A program made the position numbers and the translations under genes. Positions 54,580 to 64,000 of a stretch of 64,000 nt of DNA are shown here, one piece after another (position 1 is the first letter of the stretch; each line of letters starts with the position of its first letter). The stretch is from Pseudomonas sp. PSE14. Its GTDB lineage: Bacteria > Pseudomonadota > Gammaproteobacteria > Pseudomonadales > Pseudomonadaceae. A model generated the notes under the pieces. It made no database searches. It had not been told where the DNA came from and saw nothing but the letters and a program-made list of their open reading frames with translations. The DNA lies in NCBI RefSeq assembly GCF_029203285.1, contig NZ_CP115669.1, positions 1,550,001-1,614,000 on the forward strand, in the 5' to 3' direction.

Positions 54580-55989
54580 TCAGGCCAGGCGCAGCGGATG
54601 GCGGGAGACGAGGGGCGTGCCCAGGTTGGAGGTCGGCAGCGGCAGGATGGTCTGGTTGTCGAAACTGGCCAATTGCAGCCAGAGGTTTTCGCCTTCCACG
54701 AAGTGCCCCTGAGCCAGCCATAAGCCGTGATACCAGCCATTGCCGGGTTCCGGGGTACTCTGCAGCACGCCGGGGTGACGCTGGGCGTCAGGTGCGCGGC
54801 GTAGCCAGACGGGGCGGGGGAGCCCTTTCAGATAACGCAGGCCCAGGTGCAGGCCGTCATTGTTGAGGTGCCGCCAGCGCACGATGGCCAGGGTCGGCGT
54901 GCCATTGCTGTTGAGGATCAGCAGCAACTGGCCGACGGGGAACTGGCTGGCGCGGTTGCCGTCGCAGCGGATGCGCGTGCCTCCGGCGCTGACGTCGAGA
55001 ATCCCTGCTTCGCAGCCGCTCTGGGTGTTGGGGGTGAGCAGGTGTTGCTGGATGGCGCCGAGTCCCACGATCAACTGGCAGGTGCCGGTTTGCTCCATGC
55101 GTTCGTGGCGACGTGGATGCTGTCCCAGCCAGTGATGGCGGACACGCTCCAGCAGGGCGCCCTGGTCGGCTCTGCGCAAGGGGGCGGGGTCGTGCAGGGC
55201 GATCAGCAGGGCGCCCAGCTCCAGGCGGCGCAGTTGTTGGGGCGGCGTATCGACGGTCTGCTCGGGGCTGATGCAGGGTAGGTCGGCGCCCAGGTCGACC
55301 AGGTAACCCTCCTGTTCCTCGTCATCCCAGGGCTGCAGTCGCCCAAGAGCGGCAAGGGGTGCAAGGGCGCTGAACAGTTGCGGGGCTTCGCCTTCGGTCA
55401 GGTGGAAGGGGTTGCTCAGGGCGAGCAGCAGAATCTGCTGGTAGAGGCCGCGCAGGGTTCCGGCGGGGATGGGATCGAAGGCGGCAGCCACCGGCTCGTC
55501 GAGGCACTCCTGGTGTTCAGCGATCCAGTACAGCAGGTGGCTGTCGCGCCAGAGCACTCCGGGTGGCTGCTGGTATTGCTGGTAGTGACGCAGCAGCGCC
55601 TGGGCCAGGAAATGCTGGGCCATGTACAGGCACCAGGCCATGTGTGGCCGAGACGGTTTGCGGCCATTCAGGATCTGCAGCAACAGGCGCTTGAAGCCTG
55701 CCGCCAGCTCGGTGCAGAAATGCACGAAAAGCTCCGGCGGTGTCTTCTCGTGGCGAACCCGCTGCGAATAGTGGCGATATTCTTCGGTCAGGCTTTGCAG
55801 GGCGCGTTGCCTTTCCAGTAAGGTCAGCGCACATCGGTTGAGGCGAAGCAGCGTGCCGAGGGTTTTCTGCAGTCCTTCCTGTAGGGAGTGGCGTCGGAAT
55901 TCCTGAAGCCCAGCCGCCAGATTGCTCACTGCATCGGAATTCTCCTCGAGGATATCCGGCACCTCCAGACGCGAGGCATCGAGCGTCAT
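54580..55989 (-). CDS. Uncharacterised protein with PilZ-like C-terminal region
   Basis: 469 residues. The first 280 residues are helical and rich in Leu, His and Gln, with no recognised domain. Later, RRHER (293-297) and DVSAGG (332-337) fit the PilZ pair RxxxR and (D/N)xSxxG used to bind cyclic di-GMP, and a beta-rich stretch surrounds them. Start at MTLDASRLEV (55989) chosen; the frame opens 39 codons earlier inside the divergent gene region. A c-di-GMP-responsive role is inferred. Confidence 0.7.
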   Translation of the reverse strand: MTLDASRLEVPDILEENSDAVSNLAAGLQEFRRHSLQEGLQKTLGTLLRLNRCALTLLERQRALQSLTEEYRHYSQRVRHEKTPPELFVHFCTELAAGFKRLLLQILNGRKPSRPHMAWCLYMAQHFLAQALLRHYQQYQQPPGVLWRDSHLLYWIAEHQECLDEPVAAAFDPIPAGTLRGLYQQILLLALSNPFHLTEGEAPQLFSALAPLAALGRLQPWDDEEQEGYLVDLGADLPCISPEQTVDTPPQQLRRLELGALLIALHDPAPLRRADQGALLERVRHHWLGQHPRRHERMEQTGTCQLIVGLGAIQQHLLTPNTQSGCEAGILDVSAGGTRIRCDGNRASQFPVGQLLLILNSNGTPTLAIVRWRHLNNDGLHLGLRYLKGLPRPVWLRRAPDAQRHPGVLQSTPEPGNGWYHGLWLAQGHFVEGENLWLQLASFDNQTILPLPTSNLGTPLVSRHPLRLA

Positions 55990-56019
55990 GAACACCCCGC
56001 ATACACGAGGACTGAAGGC

Positions 56020-56490
56020 ATGGGAGTGCGGCTCCGTATCGTAATGGGATTGGTCGCCGGCCTTCTCCTGGCCGGTTGTTCGGCGGACTATGGCGTCGAT
56101 CAGCATGGGCAGAAAGTAACCGCTGCGAGCATGGATGGCCAGTGGCTAGTTATTAATTATTGGGCCGAATGGTGCGCACCGTGCCGCAAGGAAATTCCCG
56201 AGCTGAATCGGCTCGCAGAAGAGGGCAGGACCCAGGGCTTCCGAGTGCTGGGCGTGAACTTCGACGGGCTGCGCGATGCCGACCTGGCGAAGGCTGCGCA
56301 GGCGCTGGAGGTGCAGTACACCGTGCTGGCCGACGACCCCGCGCCGCACTACAGCCTGCCGCGCAGCGAAGCGCTGCCTGTAACCTATATCGTCGACCCT
56401 GAGGGTAAGTTGCGCGAGCAGTTGCTCGGCGAGCAGACCGCCGCCGGCCTGCAGGCGCGCCTGACCACGCTGCGGGAGGAGAAGCACTGA
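56020..56490 (+). CDS. TlpA-like thioredoxin-family lipoprotein
   Basis: 156 residues. Lipoprotein signal (LVAGLLLAGC), then a thioredoxin fold with redox motif WCAPC (INYWAEWCAPCRKEIPEL) and cis-Pro in EALPVTYIVD. It is a periplasmic thiol:disulfide oxidoreductase, probably a reductant. The gene is divergent from the PilZ-like gene (30 bp) and overlaps the acylphosphatase gene (TGATG). Confidence 0.9.
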   Translation: MGVRLRIVMGLVAGLLLAGCSADYGVDQHGQKVTAASMDGQWLVINYWAEWCAPCRKEIPELNRLAEEGRTQGFRVLGVNFDGLRDADLAKAAQALEVQYTVLADDPAPHYSLPRSEALPVTYIVDPEGKLREQLLGEQTAAGLQARLTTLREEKH

Positions 56491-56765
56491 TGGCCAGAAT
56501 CTGTCTGCACGGCTACGTGAGCGGTAAGGTGCAGGGCGTGTACTACCGGCAGAGCGCGCAGGAGCAGGCCGAACGCCTGGACATCGACGGCTGGGTGCGC
56601 AATCTGGAGGATGGACGGGTGGAGGTGCTGCTCGAGGGCGAGGAGGGCGCCGTACGCGAACTGGAGAAGTGGCTGGCTCGCGGGCCGGTCAAGGCGAAGG
56701 TGACGGCAGTGGAGCTGGAACCGATGACACCCCAGGGCATCACCGGCTTCATCGTGCGCCGCTGA
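56490..56765 (+). CDS. acyP: Acylphosphatase
   Basis: 91 residues, usual length. It hydrolyses carboxyl-phosphate bonds. CLHGYVSGKVQGVYYRQS contains the catalytic Arg, and GWVRNLEDGRVEVLLEG the catalytic Asn. Confidence 0.95.
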   Translation: MARICLHGYVSGKVQGVYYRQSAQEQAERLDIDGWVRNLEDGRVEVLLEGEEGAVRELEKWLARGPVKAKVTAVELEPMTPQGITGFIVRR

Positions 56766-56766
56766 A

Positions 56767-57729
56767 TCAGTTGCTGGCCGCGCCGGGATCGGCGGCCAGG
56801 CGACCGGCGTCGGTCATCAGGCTGTGGAGAAACTCTTTCTGCAGCTCCGGATCGTTGCGGGTCAGTTCGATCAGGCTCTGTTCCAGCTCGCTGGCTTCTT
56901 CTTCCAGGCCGAGTTCGGAAAGTCGCTTCACGCGGTGTACCCAGTGGTGCACATCATCCGCTTCCAGATCGTCGTAGATCAGCCGGTGAGCTTCCTGCAG
57001 CTTGCCGCGAAGCGAGCGGCTGACCAGCAGGCTGGCATCGCCGCGGGTGTCATCCGATGGGTCCTGCACGCTGAACTGCAGGCGGCCGATGCGGCTGACC
57101 TCTTCATCGCTGAAGGGGCCTTCCAGCAGGTTCAGGCGCAGCACGCCATGGCGGTCGGTCAACAACTCCTGGGAGTTCTTGCCGGCAGTGATGGTCACCG
57201 GACGCTCCGACCAGGGCAGGCTCGAATACTCCGTGCGCTTGTCGCGCTGGTGCTCTTCGATGCTTGCCAGGTTCTGCTCGGCGCGGCCGTTGGACTGCAC
57301 GTTCATGAACGGATTCATGCCGTCGATGCCATAACGGATCCAGCCACGGGTGACGCTTTCGGGCAGGTTGCCGAGGGCGAACACGTTGACCACGTTGGCG
57401 CCGATGCCGCCAACGAAAGCGACGACGCCCAACGGCATTTCGTACACCTTGCGCCAGCCCTGGTAGGGCGTATAGCGGTCGTAGCGGCGGGTGACCTCGA
57501 ACTCGGTGACTTCGAAGGTCTTCTGTTCCTGCACGCGAATGCGACGCTGCGGCAGTTCCAGGGTGGCCGGCGTGCCCACATCGATCTGCAGACTGTGCTC
57601 GAGCAGTTTGCGCTCGACGCGTTCTTCATGCTCGCTGCGTTGCGACAGCTGGTTGGCGCAGCCGCTCAGCAGGAGGCTGCCGCCCACCAGGGCGGCAGCC
57701 GCGAGGCTGGAGGTACTTCGGGGGAACAT
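56767..57729 (-). CDS. Conserved lipoprotein of unknown function
   Basis: 320 residues with lipobox LLLSGC. An amphipathic region precedes a weakly hydrophobic glycine-rich segment (GVVAFVGGIGANVVNVFALG), then a beta-rich domain (RPVTITAGKNSQELLTDRHGVLRLNLLEGPF) and a helical C-terminus (parts shown). I recall a homologue at this place in PAO1. No function known. It ends one base after acyP. Confidence 0.8.
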   Translation of the reverse strand: MFPRSTSSLAAAALVGGSLLLSGCANQLSQRSEHEERVERKLLEHSLQIDVGTPATLELPQRRIRVQEQKTFEVTEFEVTRRYDRYTPYQGWRKVYEMPLGVVAFVGGIGANVVNVFALGNLPESVTRGWIRYGIDGMNPFMNVQSNGRAEQNLASIEEHQRDKRTEYSSLPWSERPVTITAGKNSQELLTDRHGVLRLNLLEGPFSDEEVSRIGRLQFSVQDPSDDTRGDASLLVSRSLRGKLQEAHRLIYDDLEADDVHHWVHRVKRLSELGLEEEASELEQSLIELTRNDPELQKEFLHSLMTDAGRLAADPGAASN

Positions 57730-57737
57730 CGCTCTGC

Positions 57738-59453
<1,716 letters not shown>

Positions 59454-59555
59454 CTTTGGCCGTTATGTCGGTTGCGAAGAGGGATGTAGGCTGGGCATTG
59501 TACGGTGCAGGTCTGGCTGCGTACAGGGCGTGGCGGGCAGAGAGGGAGTAGCAAG

Positions 59556-59972
59556 GTGAGTCGACTGAGTGCAGCGCAGGTGCAGGCGTTCATCCGGGCG
59601 GGATTGCCCATGGCGGATGAGATGGATTTTCGTGTCGATGCGCTGGAGAGGCGTAGTGCGTTCGCGCGCATTCCATTCCACGGCAAGCTGGTTCGCCCTG
59701 GCGGAACAGTATCCGGGCCGACCATCATGGCGTTGGCGGATGCGGCAATGTATGCGGTGATTCTGGCTCAGCTGGACAATGTCGAGATGGCCGTTACTTC
59801 CAACCTCAATATCAACTTTCTCAGCAAACCGAAGCCGGAAGATCTTCTGGCGGAGGCGAAGATATTAAAGCTCGGGCGCCGTCAAGTGGTGTGTGAGGTG
59901 TCTGTCTATTCCGTGAGCAATCAGGATGAGTTGGTTGCTCATGTAACTGGCACTTACGTACTGCCGATGTAA
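59556..59972 (+). CDS. PaaI-type hotdog thioesterase
   Basis: 138 residues. The hotdog-fold segment GGTVSGPTIMALADAAMYAVI and SNLNINFLSKPKPEDLLAEAKILKLGRR fit the PaaI/YiiD group (parts shown). Predicted to hydrolyse small acyl-CoA esters. The start is GTG at 59556 with GGGAG eight bases upstream. Followed by a terminator shared with oprD. Confidence 0.85.
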   Translation: MSRLSAAQVQAFIRAGLPMADEMDFRVDALERRSAFARIPFHGKLVRPGGTVSGPTIMALADAAMYAVILAQLDNVEMAVTSNLNINFLSKPKPEDLLAEAKILKLGRRQVVCEVSVYSVSNQDELVAHVTGTYVLPM

Positions 59973-60005
59973 CAAGTTCGTTCGAAGTTGTTTGCAAGTT
60001 GCAAG

Positions 60006-60032
60006 AAAAAGCCCGGCCGAAGCCGGGCTTTT
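60006..60032. terminator. Bidirectional terminator between thioesterase gene and oprD
   Basis: AAAAAGCCCGGC, loop CGAA, GCCGGGCTTTT; it lies between the convergent stops. Confidence 0.92.
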
Positions 60033-60055
60033 CATTACCTGCGGTTTGTTCCGTA

Positions 60056-61411
60056 TTACAGAACGGACAGCGGGTAGTCGACGATCAGACGGAATTCGTC
60101 GATATCGCCTTCGCCCTGATCTTCGTTGGCACGGTGCCAGGCTTGACGGATGCGGAAGGACAGGTCCTTCGCAGCGCCTTCCTGGATCACGTACTTGGCT
60201 TCCAGGTTGGTTTCGTGGTGCTTGCCGTCTGCGCCGTACAGACCAACGTACGGGCTATCCGAGTCAGCTTTGGTGCCGTCGATGTCCTTACCGTTGATGT
60301 AGCGGCCCATGAAGGTCAGGCCGGGTACGCCGTACTCTTTCATGTTCAGGTCGTAGCGAGCCTGCCAGGATTTTTCGCCCGGGCCGTTGAAGTCGGAGTA
60401 CTGAACGGAGTTGGCGAGGAAGATCGAGTCGCCGCCCTTGTTGTTGTCACCGATGCCGATGTAGTCGAACGGAGTGTTGCCGTTAACTTTCTGGAAGGCC
60501 AGGGTGAAGGTGTGCGCGCTGATGGTGTACGCAGCGGCCAGCGAGTAGGCGTTGTTGTCGATTTCGCCTGCTTTCGCGCTGCCTTCGTCCTTGGTGTTGT
60601 AGTAGTTGACGTCGAAGCCCAGGGACTGGTCGTCGGCGATCGGCAGGGTGTAGTTCAGGTTGGCGTAGTACTGGTTCCACACGTCTTCCAGCTTGGCGCC
60701 GTACAGGGAGGCGCTCAGGCTGTCGGTGATGGCGTACTTGCCGCCGATGAAATCTGCGGTCTTGCCGGTCACGCCAGCGTAGTTCGCCCAGATTTCGCCG
60801 TCATGGCTGGTGTCGTTCTGGCTGGTGCCGGAGTAGTAGTGACCGCCTTCCACGTCCAGGCCGTCGAGCTCACTGCTCATGATGGCCACGCCGCTGGCGG
60901 TCTGGGGCAGCAGGCGGCTGCCGCCTACGGCGAATACCGGAGCGGTCGGCTGCATGTCGCCGGCCTTCAGCTCGGTCTTGGATACGCGGACTTTGACCGC
61001 GCCACCGGCTTTGCCGAAGGAGTCGGACGGTTCGCCGTCGTCGTTAATGGCGAGGTTCTCGGAACCGGTACGGCCGCGGCCGGAATCCAGCTTCAGACCC
61101 AGATAGCCAAAGGCGTCAACGCCAAAGCCGACGGTGCCCTGAGTGAAGCCGGAGCTGTAGTTGCCCCAGAAGCCCTGGGTCCACTCTTCGCGGTAACCGT
61201 TCTTGTGGCCGTGGGCAGCAGCGGTGGGGTTGCTACCACCATTACGGTAGTCACGATTGAAGTAGTAGTTGCGAACCAGGAAGTTCAGGCTGCTGTCTTC
61301 GACAAAGCCTTTTGCATCAGCCTGATTGCCTACGAAGGGCTCGGCCATTGCCAGTTGCGTGGTGCCTGCAGATACCGCCAGGGCGATGGCGCTCCACTTC
61401 ATCACTTTCAT
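60056..61411 (-). CDS. oprD: OprD-family outer-membrane porin
   Basis: 451 residues. Signal peptide MKVMKWSAIALAVSAG...AMAE; early GFVEDSSLNFLVRNYYFNRDYRNG and GFWGNYSSGFTQGTVGFGVDAFGYLGLKLD are OprD signatures (parts joined by dots). These 18-strand channels take up basic amino acids, peptides or carboxylates; in P. aeruginosa OprD also admits carbapenems. AAGGAG eight bases upstream fixes the ATG at 61411. Neighbours (proS, HIT, slyX) are those I recall around PAO1 oprD, which favours the true orthologue. Confidence 0.9.
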   Translation of the reverse strand: MKVMKWSAIALAVSAGTTQLAMAEPFVGNQADAKGFVEDSSLNFLVRNYYFNRDYRNGGSNPTAAAHGHKNGYREEWTQGFWGNYSSGFTQGTVGFGVDAFGYLGLKLDSGRGRTGSENLAINDDGEPSDSFGKAGGAVKVRVSKTELKAGDMQPTAPVFAVGGSRLLPQTASGVAIMSSELDGLDVEGGHYYSGTSQNDTSHDGEIWANYAGVTGKTADFIGGKYAITDSLSASLYGAKLEDVWNQYYANLNYTLPIADDQSLGFDVNYYNTKDEGSAKAGEIDNNAYSLAAAYTISAHTFTLAFQKVNGNTPFDYIGIGDNNKGGDSIFLANSVQYSDFNGPGEKSWQARYDLNMKEYGVPGLTFMGRYINGKDIDGTKADSDSPYVGLYGADGKHHETNLEAKYVIQEGAAKDLSFRIRQAWHRANEDQGEGDIDEFRLIVDYPLSVL

Positions 61412-62135
61412 TGTGATTGCTCCTTTGGTTTTGAAATTATCTGCCATCACAGTGCCGCGGTGACGGCTCATTCTTTTTGTCGGCGCTAACTTATAGCACG
61501 CGTGTTGTCTTGGCGATAGTTGCCTAAATAATCACGCGAAAACTTTACGGGGCTGTCGCAAACCTGCATGAGAGATGTCGCATTCAGGTAGATTCGATGT
61601 TGCAAAAAGAGATTGCTCCCCCGGTTTGCAGCATATTGTCGATTACGTCAGCCAAGGTGGTTCGTTCTCCATTGACCACTTTCGGGTTCCCTTCGTCGTG
61701 CTGCATTCAGGCAGAGCACGGCGGCGATGTCCTTGCCCCTTGTCCCTCTGCTAGCAACAAGCGTGCACAAATGCTCTGGTTGTTGCCGCGCGTCGCCGGG
61801 CTTGCGGCGCGATGACGCATTTCACGGCTTCCTTGGCCGTTTTGCAATAAAGAGCATGCGGCAGCGTCGTTTTCAGAATTGTGTCGCGTTCGTTGGTTTA
61901 ACGATTTTTCGATGCTTTTCAGTGCACTTGGCCGTGGGTTCGCTTCCGGAGGCCTGTTGTCGGAATGTGTCGCGTTTGCGCGCTGCGCAGTTCTGGAGCC
62001 AGTTGGCTTGCGGGGCGCCCTGCTGAGGTGCGTTGCTGGCGTATTCGCTGGCGGGGCGCTCTAGTATGCTTCGCGCCCTTCGGCCCCTGGTGGGGCTAGT
62101 CTTATCAATGCGTTCGTCGAACAGGAGATGTGGTT
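61412..62135. promoter_or_regulatory. 724-bp gene-free region between divergent oprD and HIT genes
   Basis: No convincing gene is seen; short frames here have atypical codon use. Composition is markedly more AT-rich than the neighbouring genes at 61480-61700. On the minus strand TATAAG (61490-61495) could be a -10 for oprD. GTGTCGCGTT occurs twice in direct orientation (61881-61890 and 61967-61976). The length allows a long leader or a small RNA, but nothing is diagnosable. Confidence 0.5.
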
Positions 62136-62561
62136 ATGTTCGTCCTGGATACCCGCCTGAAGCAGGACACCGTCCCGGTGGGGGATTTTCCATTGAGCAG
62201 TCTGCTGCTGATGAATGACTCGCAGTATCCGTGGTTCATCCTGGTGCCCCGGCGCGAAGACGTCAGCGAGCTGTTCCAGCTCGATCCCGAGGATCAGCAG
62301 CAGCTCTGGAGGGAAGCCACGCAACTGGCCGAGACCCTCAAGGACACCTTCTGCGCCGACAAGATGAACGTCGCCAATCTCGGCAACGTCGTCAGCCAAT
62401 TACATGTGCACGTGATCGTCCGTCGCCGTAGCGACGTGGCCTGGCCAGGTCCGGTGTGGGGGCGGCATCCGGCGGTGCCATACAGTGCCGAGGAGCTCGC
62501 CCGCCTGCGCGAGAAGCTGCGCATGGTGTTGGGTGACGAGTTCCGATTCGCACAGGAGTGA
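62136..62561 (+). CDS. HIT family hydrolase
   Basis: 141 residues. The histidine triad is the variant QLHVHVIVRR; HIT proteins hydrolyse nucleoside phosphoramidates or dinucleotides. AGGAG at 62123-62127 with an eight-base spacer selects the ATG at 62136 over a GTG at 62130. SlyX follows immediately. Confidence 0.9.
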   Translation: MFVLDTRLKQDTVPVGDFPLSSLLLMNDSQYPWFILVPRREDVSELFQLDPEDQQQLWREATQLAETLKDTFCADKMNVANLGNVVSQLHVHVIVRRRSDVAWPGPVWGRHPAVPYSAEELARLREKLRMVLGDEFRFAQE

Positions 62562-62564
62562 GTG

Positions 62565-62771
62565 ATGGAGCTGGAAGATCGGGTTGCCGACCTGGAGAGT
62601 CGACTGGCATTCCAGGATGACGCTTTGCAGACCTTGAGTGATGTGGTCTACGAGCAAGAACGGGTGATCGAGCGCCTGCGTCTGCAGATGCAGGCCTTGA
62701 TCAAGCGTCTCGAGGATCTGCAGGGGCAGGTTGGTGTCGCGGATGACGAGGCGCCGCCACCGCACTACTGA
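62565..62771 (+). CDS. slyX: SlyX family protein
   Basis: 68 residues, entirely helical with heptads ([19 protein letters not shown]) and the conserved acidic/Pro end (APPPHY). SlyX forms small coiled coils of unknown function. GGAG six bases upstream selects the ATG at 62565. Confidence 0.92.
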   Translation: MELEDRVADLESRLAFQDDALQTLSDVVYEQERVIERLRLQMQALIKRLEDLQGQVGVADDEAPPPHY

Positions 62772-62787
62772 TCTCTTGAAAACGAAG

Positions 62788-62825
62788 CCAATAAAAAGCC
62801 CGCCAATCGGCGGGCTTTTTATTGG
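62788..62825. terminator. Long bidirectional terminator between slyX and the cold-shock gene
   Basis: CCAATAAAAAGCCCGCC, loop AATC, and its exact complement: a 17-bp perfect stem with internal A and T tracts serving both convergent genes. Confidence 0.94.
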
Positions 62826-62829
62826 GTGT

Positions 62830-63423
62830 TCAGCGGCGGTTGGGCAGGGCCGCTATCACGTCTTCGGCCTGCAATCCCTTGTCGCGCTGGACGACGGAGA
62901 ACTCCACTCGCTGGCCTTCGATCAGGATACGGTGACCCTCGCCGCGGATGGCGCGGAAGTGCACGAAGATGTCTTCCCCGGTGTCGCGGGAGATGAAGCC
63001 GAAGCCCTTGGAGGTGTTGAACCACTTCACGGTGCCGGTTTCGCGGTTTTCGTCGCTGATCGGCGCGGCGGCAAGGTCGGTGGGCTTGTTCAGGCTGGCG
63101 GCCCATTGCAGGACGACGGCGACGGCCAGGCTCAGCAGTGGCAGCAGAATGGCCGGCTGCTCGCCGATGAAGGGTAGCGGTGCAAGCAGGATAAGCACTT
63201 GCAGCACGACGGCCAGAACCACCAGTGCGGTCGACAGGCTTTGCAGGGCGGCGGGTTGCTTGAGGCTGCTGCCAGGGGCGAGCAGCAGGCTGGTCAGGCC
63301 GAGCAGGGCGAGATAGATGGCATCGCTTTGCTGCAGGTAGGGCAGGGCATCGCTGCGCAAACTGGGAACGAACGACAGCAAGAGTGCTGCGACGCCCGTC
63401 AGGAGATGGACGACTTTCAACAT
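62830..63423 (-). CDS. Membrane protein with C-terminal cold-shock domain
   Basis: 197 residues. Three to four N-terminal spans ([48 protein letters not shown]) are followed from about residue 125 by a cold-shock domain: [19 protein letters not shown] (RNP1) and [10 protein letters not shown] (RNP2). The fusion would tether a nucleic-acid-binding domain to the inner membrane. Start at 63423; the frame opens 35 codons earlier without family resemblance. Confidence 0.88.
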   Translation of the reverse strand: MLKVVHLLTGVAALLLSFVPSLRSDALPYLQQSDAIYLALLGLTSLLLAPGSSLKQPAALQSLSTALVVLAVVLQVLILLAPLPFIGEQPAILLPLLSLAVAVVLQWAASLNKPTDLAAAPISDENRETGTVKWFNTSKGFGFISRDTGEDIFVHFRAIRGEGHRILIEGQRVEFSVVQRDKGLQAEDVIAALPNRR

Positions 63424-63596
63424 GGCTACAGATTCACCTTGAGCGGGTAACGAAGAAGCAGCCGTCCCGTGATGCGACGCCGAATAGGGAAATGAAAGCG
63501 TGCCGGACGGCCTATGCGCGAAACGCACGGCGGTTATTTAACAGCAAACCACTTGCCTTCACAAATCAACCGCTTAGGCCATTCGTAGGGGGAGGA

Positions 63597-63620
63597 AAAG
63601 CCCGCCTGTGGGCGGGCTTT
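63597..63620 (-). terminator. Rho-independent terminator after dps
   Basis: AAAGCCCGCC, loop TGTG (plus-strand reading), GGCGGGCTTT, with T-rich tail TTTTCC on the minus strand, 22 bp after the dps stop. Confidence 0.9.
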
Positions 63621-63641
63621 CTTCTATCTATTAAGGAAGGT

Positions 63642-64000
63642 TCAGTCGGCGAGGAGGCTGCGGAGCATCCAGGCGGTCTTTTCATGCACCTGCATGCGCT
63701 GGGTGAGCAGGTCGGCGGTGGGCTCGTCGTTAACCTTGTCCAGCAAGGGGAAAAGATTCCGGGCGGTGCGGACCACCGCTTCCTGTCCCTGTACCAGCAG
63801 GCGGATCATTTCCCTGGCCTCCGGTACGCCTTCCTCTTCCTGGATCGAGGACAGGCGTGCGTAGGCGGCGTAAGTCCCGGGTGCGGGGAAGCCCAGTGCG
63901 CGAATGCGCTCGGCGATGCTGTCCACGGCCAGTGCCAGTTCGGTGTATTGCCCTTCGAACATCAGGTGCAGGGTGTTGAACATCGGTCCGGTGACGTTCC
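63642..64000 (-). CDS. dps: Dps/ferritin-like DNA-protection protein (5' end outside window)
   Basis: The frame is open to the window edge: reading into it gives [21 protein letters not shown], where NVTGPMF is the Dps ferroxidase-centre signature (with the preceding Trp/His lying outside). Dps forms 12-mers that oxidise iron and coat DNA in stationary phase. About 119 residues are visible of a usual 155-170. The internal Met at 63983 is not the real start. Tail [14 protein letters not shown] is typical. Confidence 0.92.
   Translation of the reverse strand, partial: NVTGPMFNTLHLMFEGQYTELALAVDSIAERIRALGFPAPGTYAAYARLSSIQEEEGVPEAREMIRLLVQGQEAVVRTARNLFPLLDKVNDEPTADLLTQRMQVHEKTAWMLRSLLAD

Noticed and set aside
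59999-61489. Long plus-strand frame opposite oprD
   Set aside because: Val/Gly/Ala-biased mirror of the porin gene, no ribosome site or domain.
61597-62064. Short plus-strand frames between oprD and the HIT gene as genes
   Set aside because: No ribosome sites, Cys/Arg-rich atypical translation, no family resemblance.

Overview
The window is a GC-rich stretch of a gamma-proteobacterial chromosome that looks like Pseudomonas. The reasons are protein-level resemblance throughout (OprD porin, BtuB, an Hda beginning MTPMQLPLSVRL), Pseudomonas-type intergenic palindromes (CGTAGGAGCGAGCTTGCTCGCG), and two blocks whose gene order I recall from P. aeruginosa PAO1. These are a cobalamin block (about 29.1-45.0 kb, recalled as PA1271-PA1287) and a purN-purM-hda-wrbA-proS-oprD-dps block (about 46.3-64.0 kb, recalled as PA0943-PA0962). 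Locus numbers are from memory and were not searched. The species is not determined; the P. nitroreducens/citronellolis side of the P. aeruginosa group is an inference.

1-8.6 kb: a 5'-truncated long-chain-type acyl-CoA dehydrogenase with a class III CoA-transferase; SprT and Yip1 proteins; a J-domain protein; ttcA, a Tag-like glycosylase and a sirtuin in one run; two tandem NlpC/P60 lipoproteins separated by two striking inverted repeats; an O-methyltransferase.

8.7-12.5 kb: five genes that reproduce the mycobacterial decaprenylphosphoryl-D-arabinose pathway: DprE2-like, DprE1-like, GtrA, UbiA-type phosphoribosyltransferase and a DUF212 phosphatase. This is a lipid-linked arabinofuranose donor module, probably serving pilin or surface glycosylation.

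12.5-16.7 kb: pirin; a cystine ABC transporter (tcyJ-tcyL-tcyN) with D-cysteine desulfhydrase.

16.8-23.6 kb: the most unusual operon. It has three consecutive SPFH/band-7 membrane proteins (one with a His-rich tail), a Cys-containing micro-ORF, a secreted protein and a His-rich P1B-type ATPase. It lies behind a TATAAT promoter whose spacer carries a Zur-box-like sequence. I read it as a zinc-responsive metal-uptake membrane assembly.

23.6-29.0 kb: two small proteins, a self-inhibited class II Fic enzyme, and a four-gene MCE/Mla-type lipid transporter with a STAS-permease fusion.

29.1-40.4 kb: a cobalamin riboswitch, then btuB and ten genes for adenosylation, amidation, nucleotide-loop assembly and lower-ligand synthesis, packed with 4-5-base overlaps.

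40.4-46.3 kb: palindromic repeats; an FadE-like dehydrogenase divergent from marR; an MFS transporter; two matching GGGTATATACCC-type operators; glutathione peroxidase; a DUF2167 protein.

46.3-64.0 kb: conserved housekeeping genes (purine synthesis, replication control, redox proteins, proS, oprD, slyX, cold-shock protein, dps cut by the window end) with an unrecognised PilZ-like protein among them. No tRNA, rRNA, CRISPR array, insertion sequence or prophage was seen.
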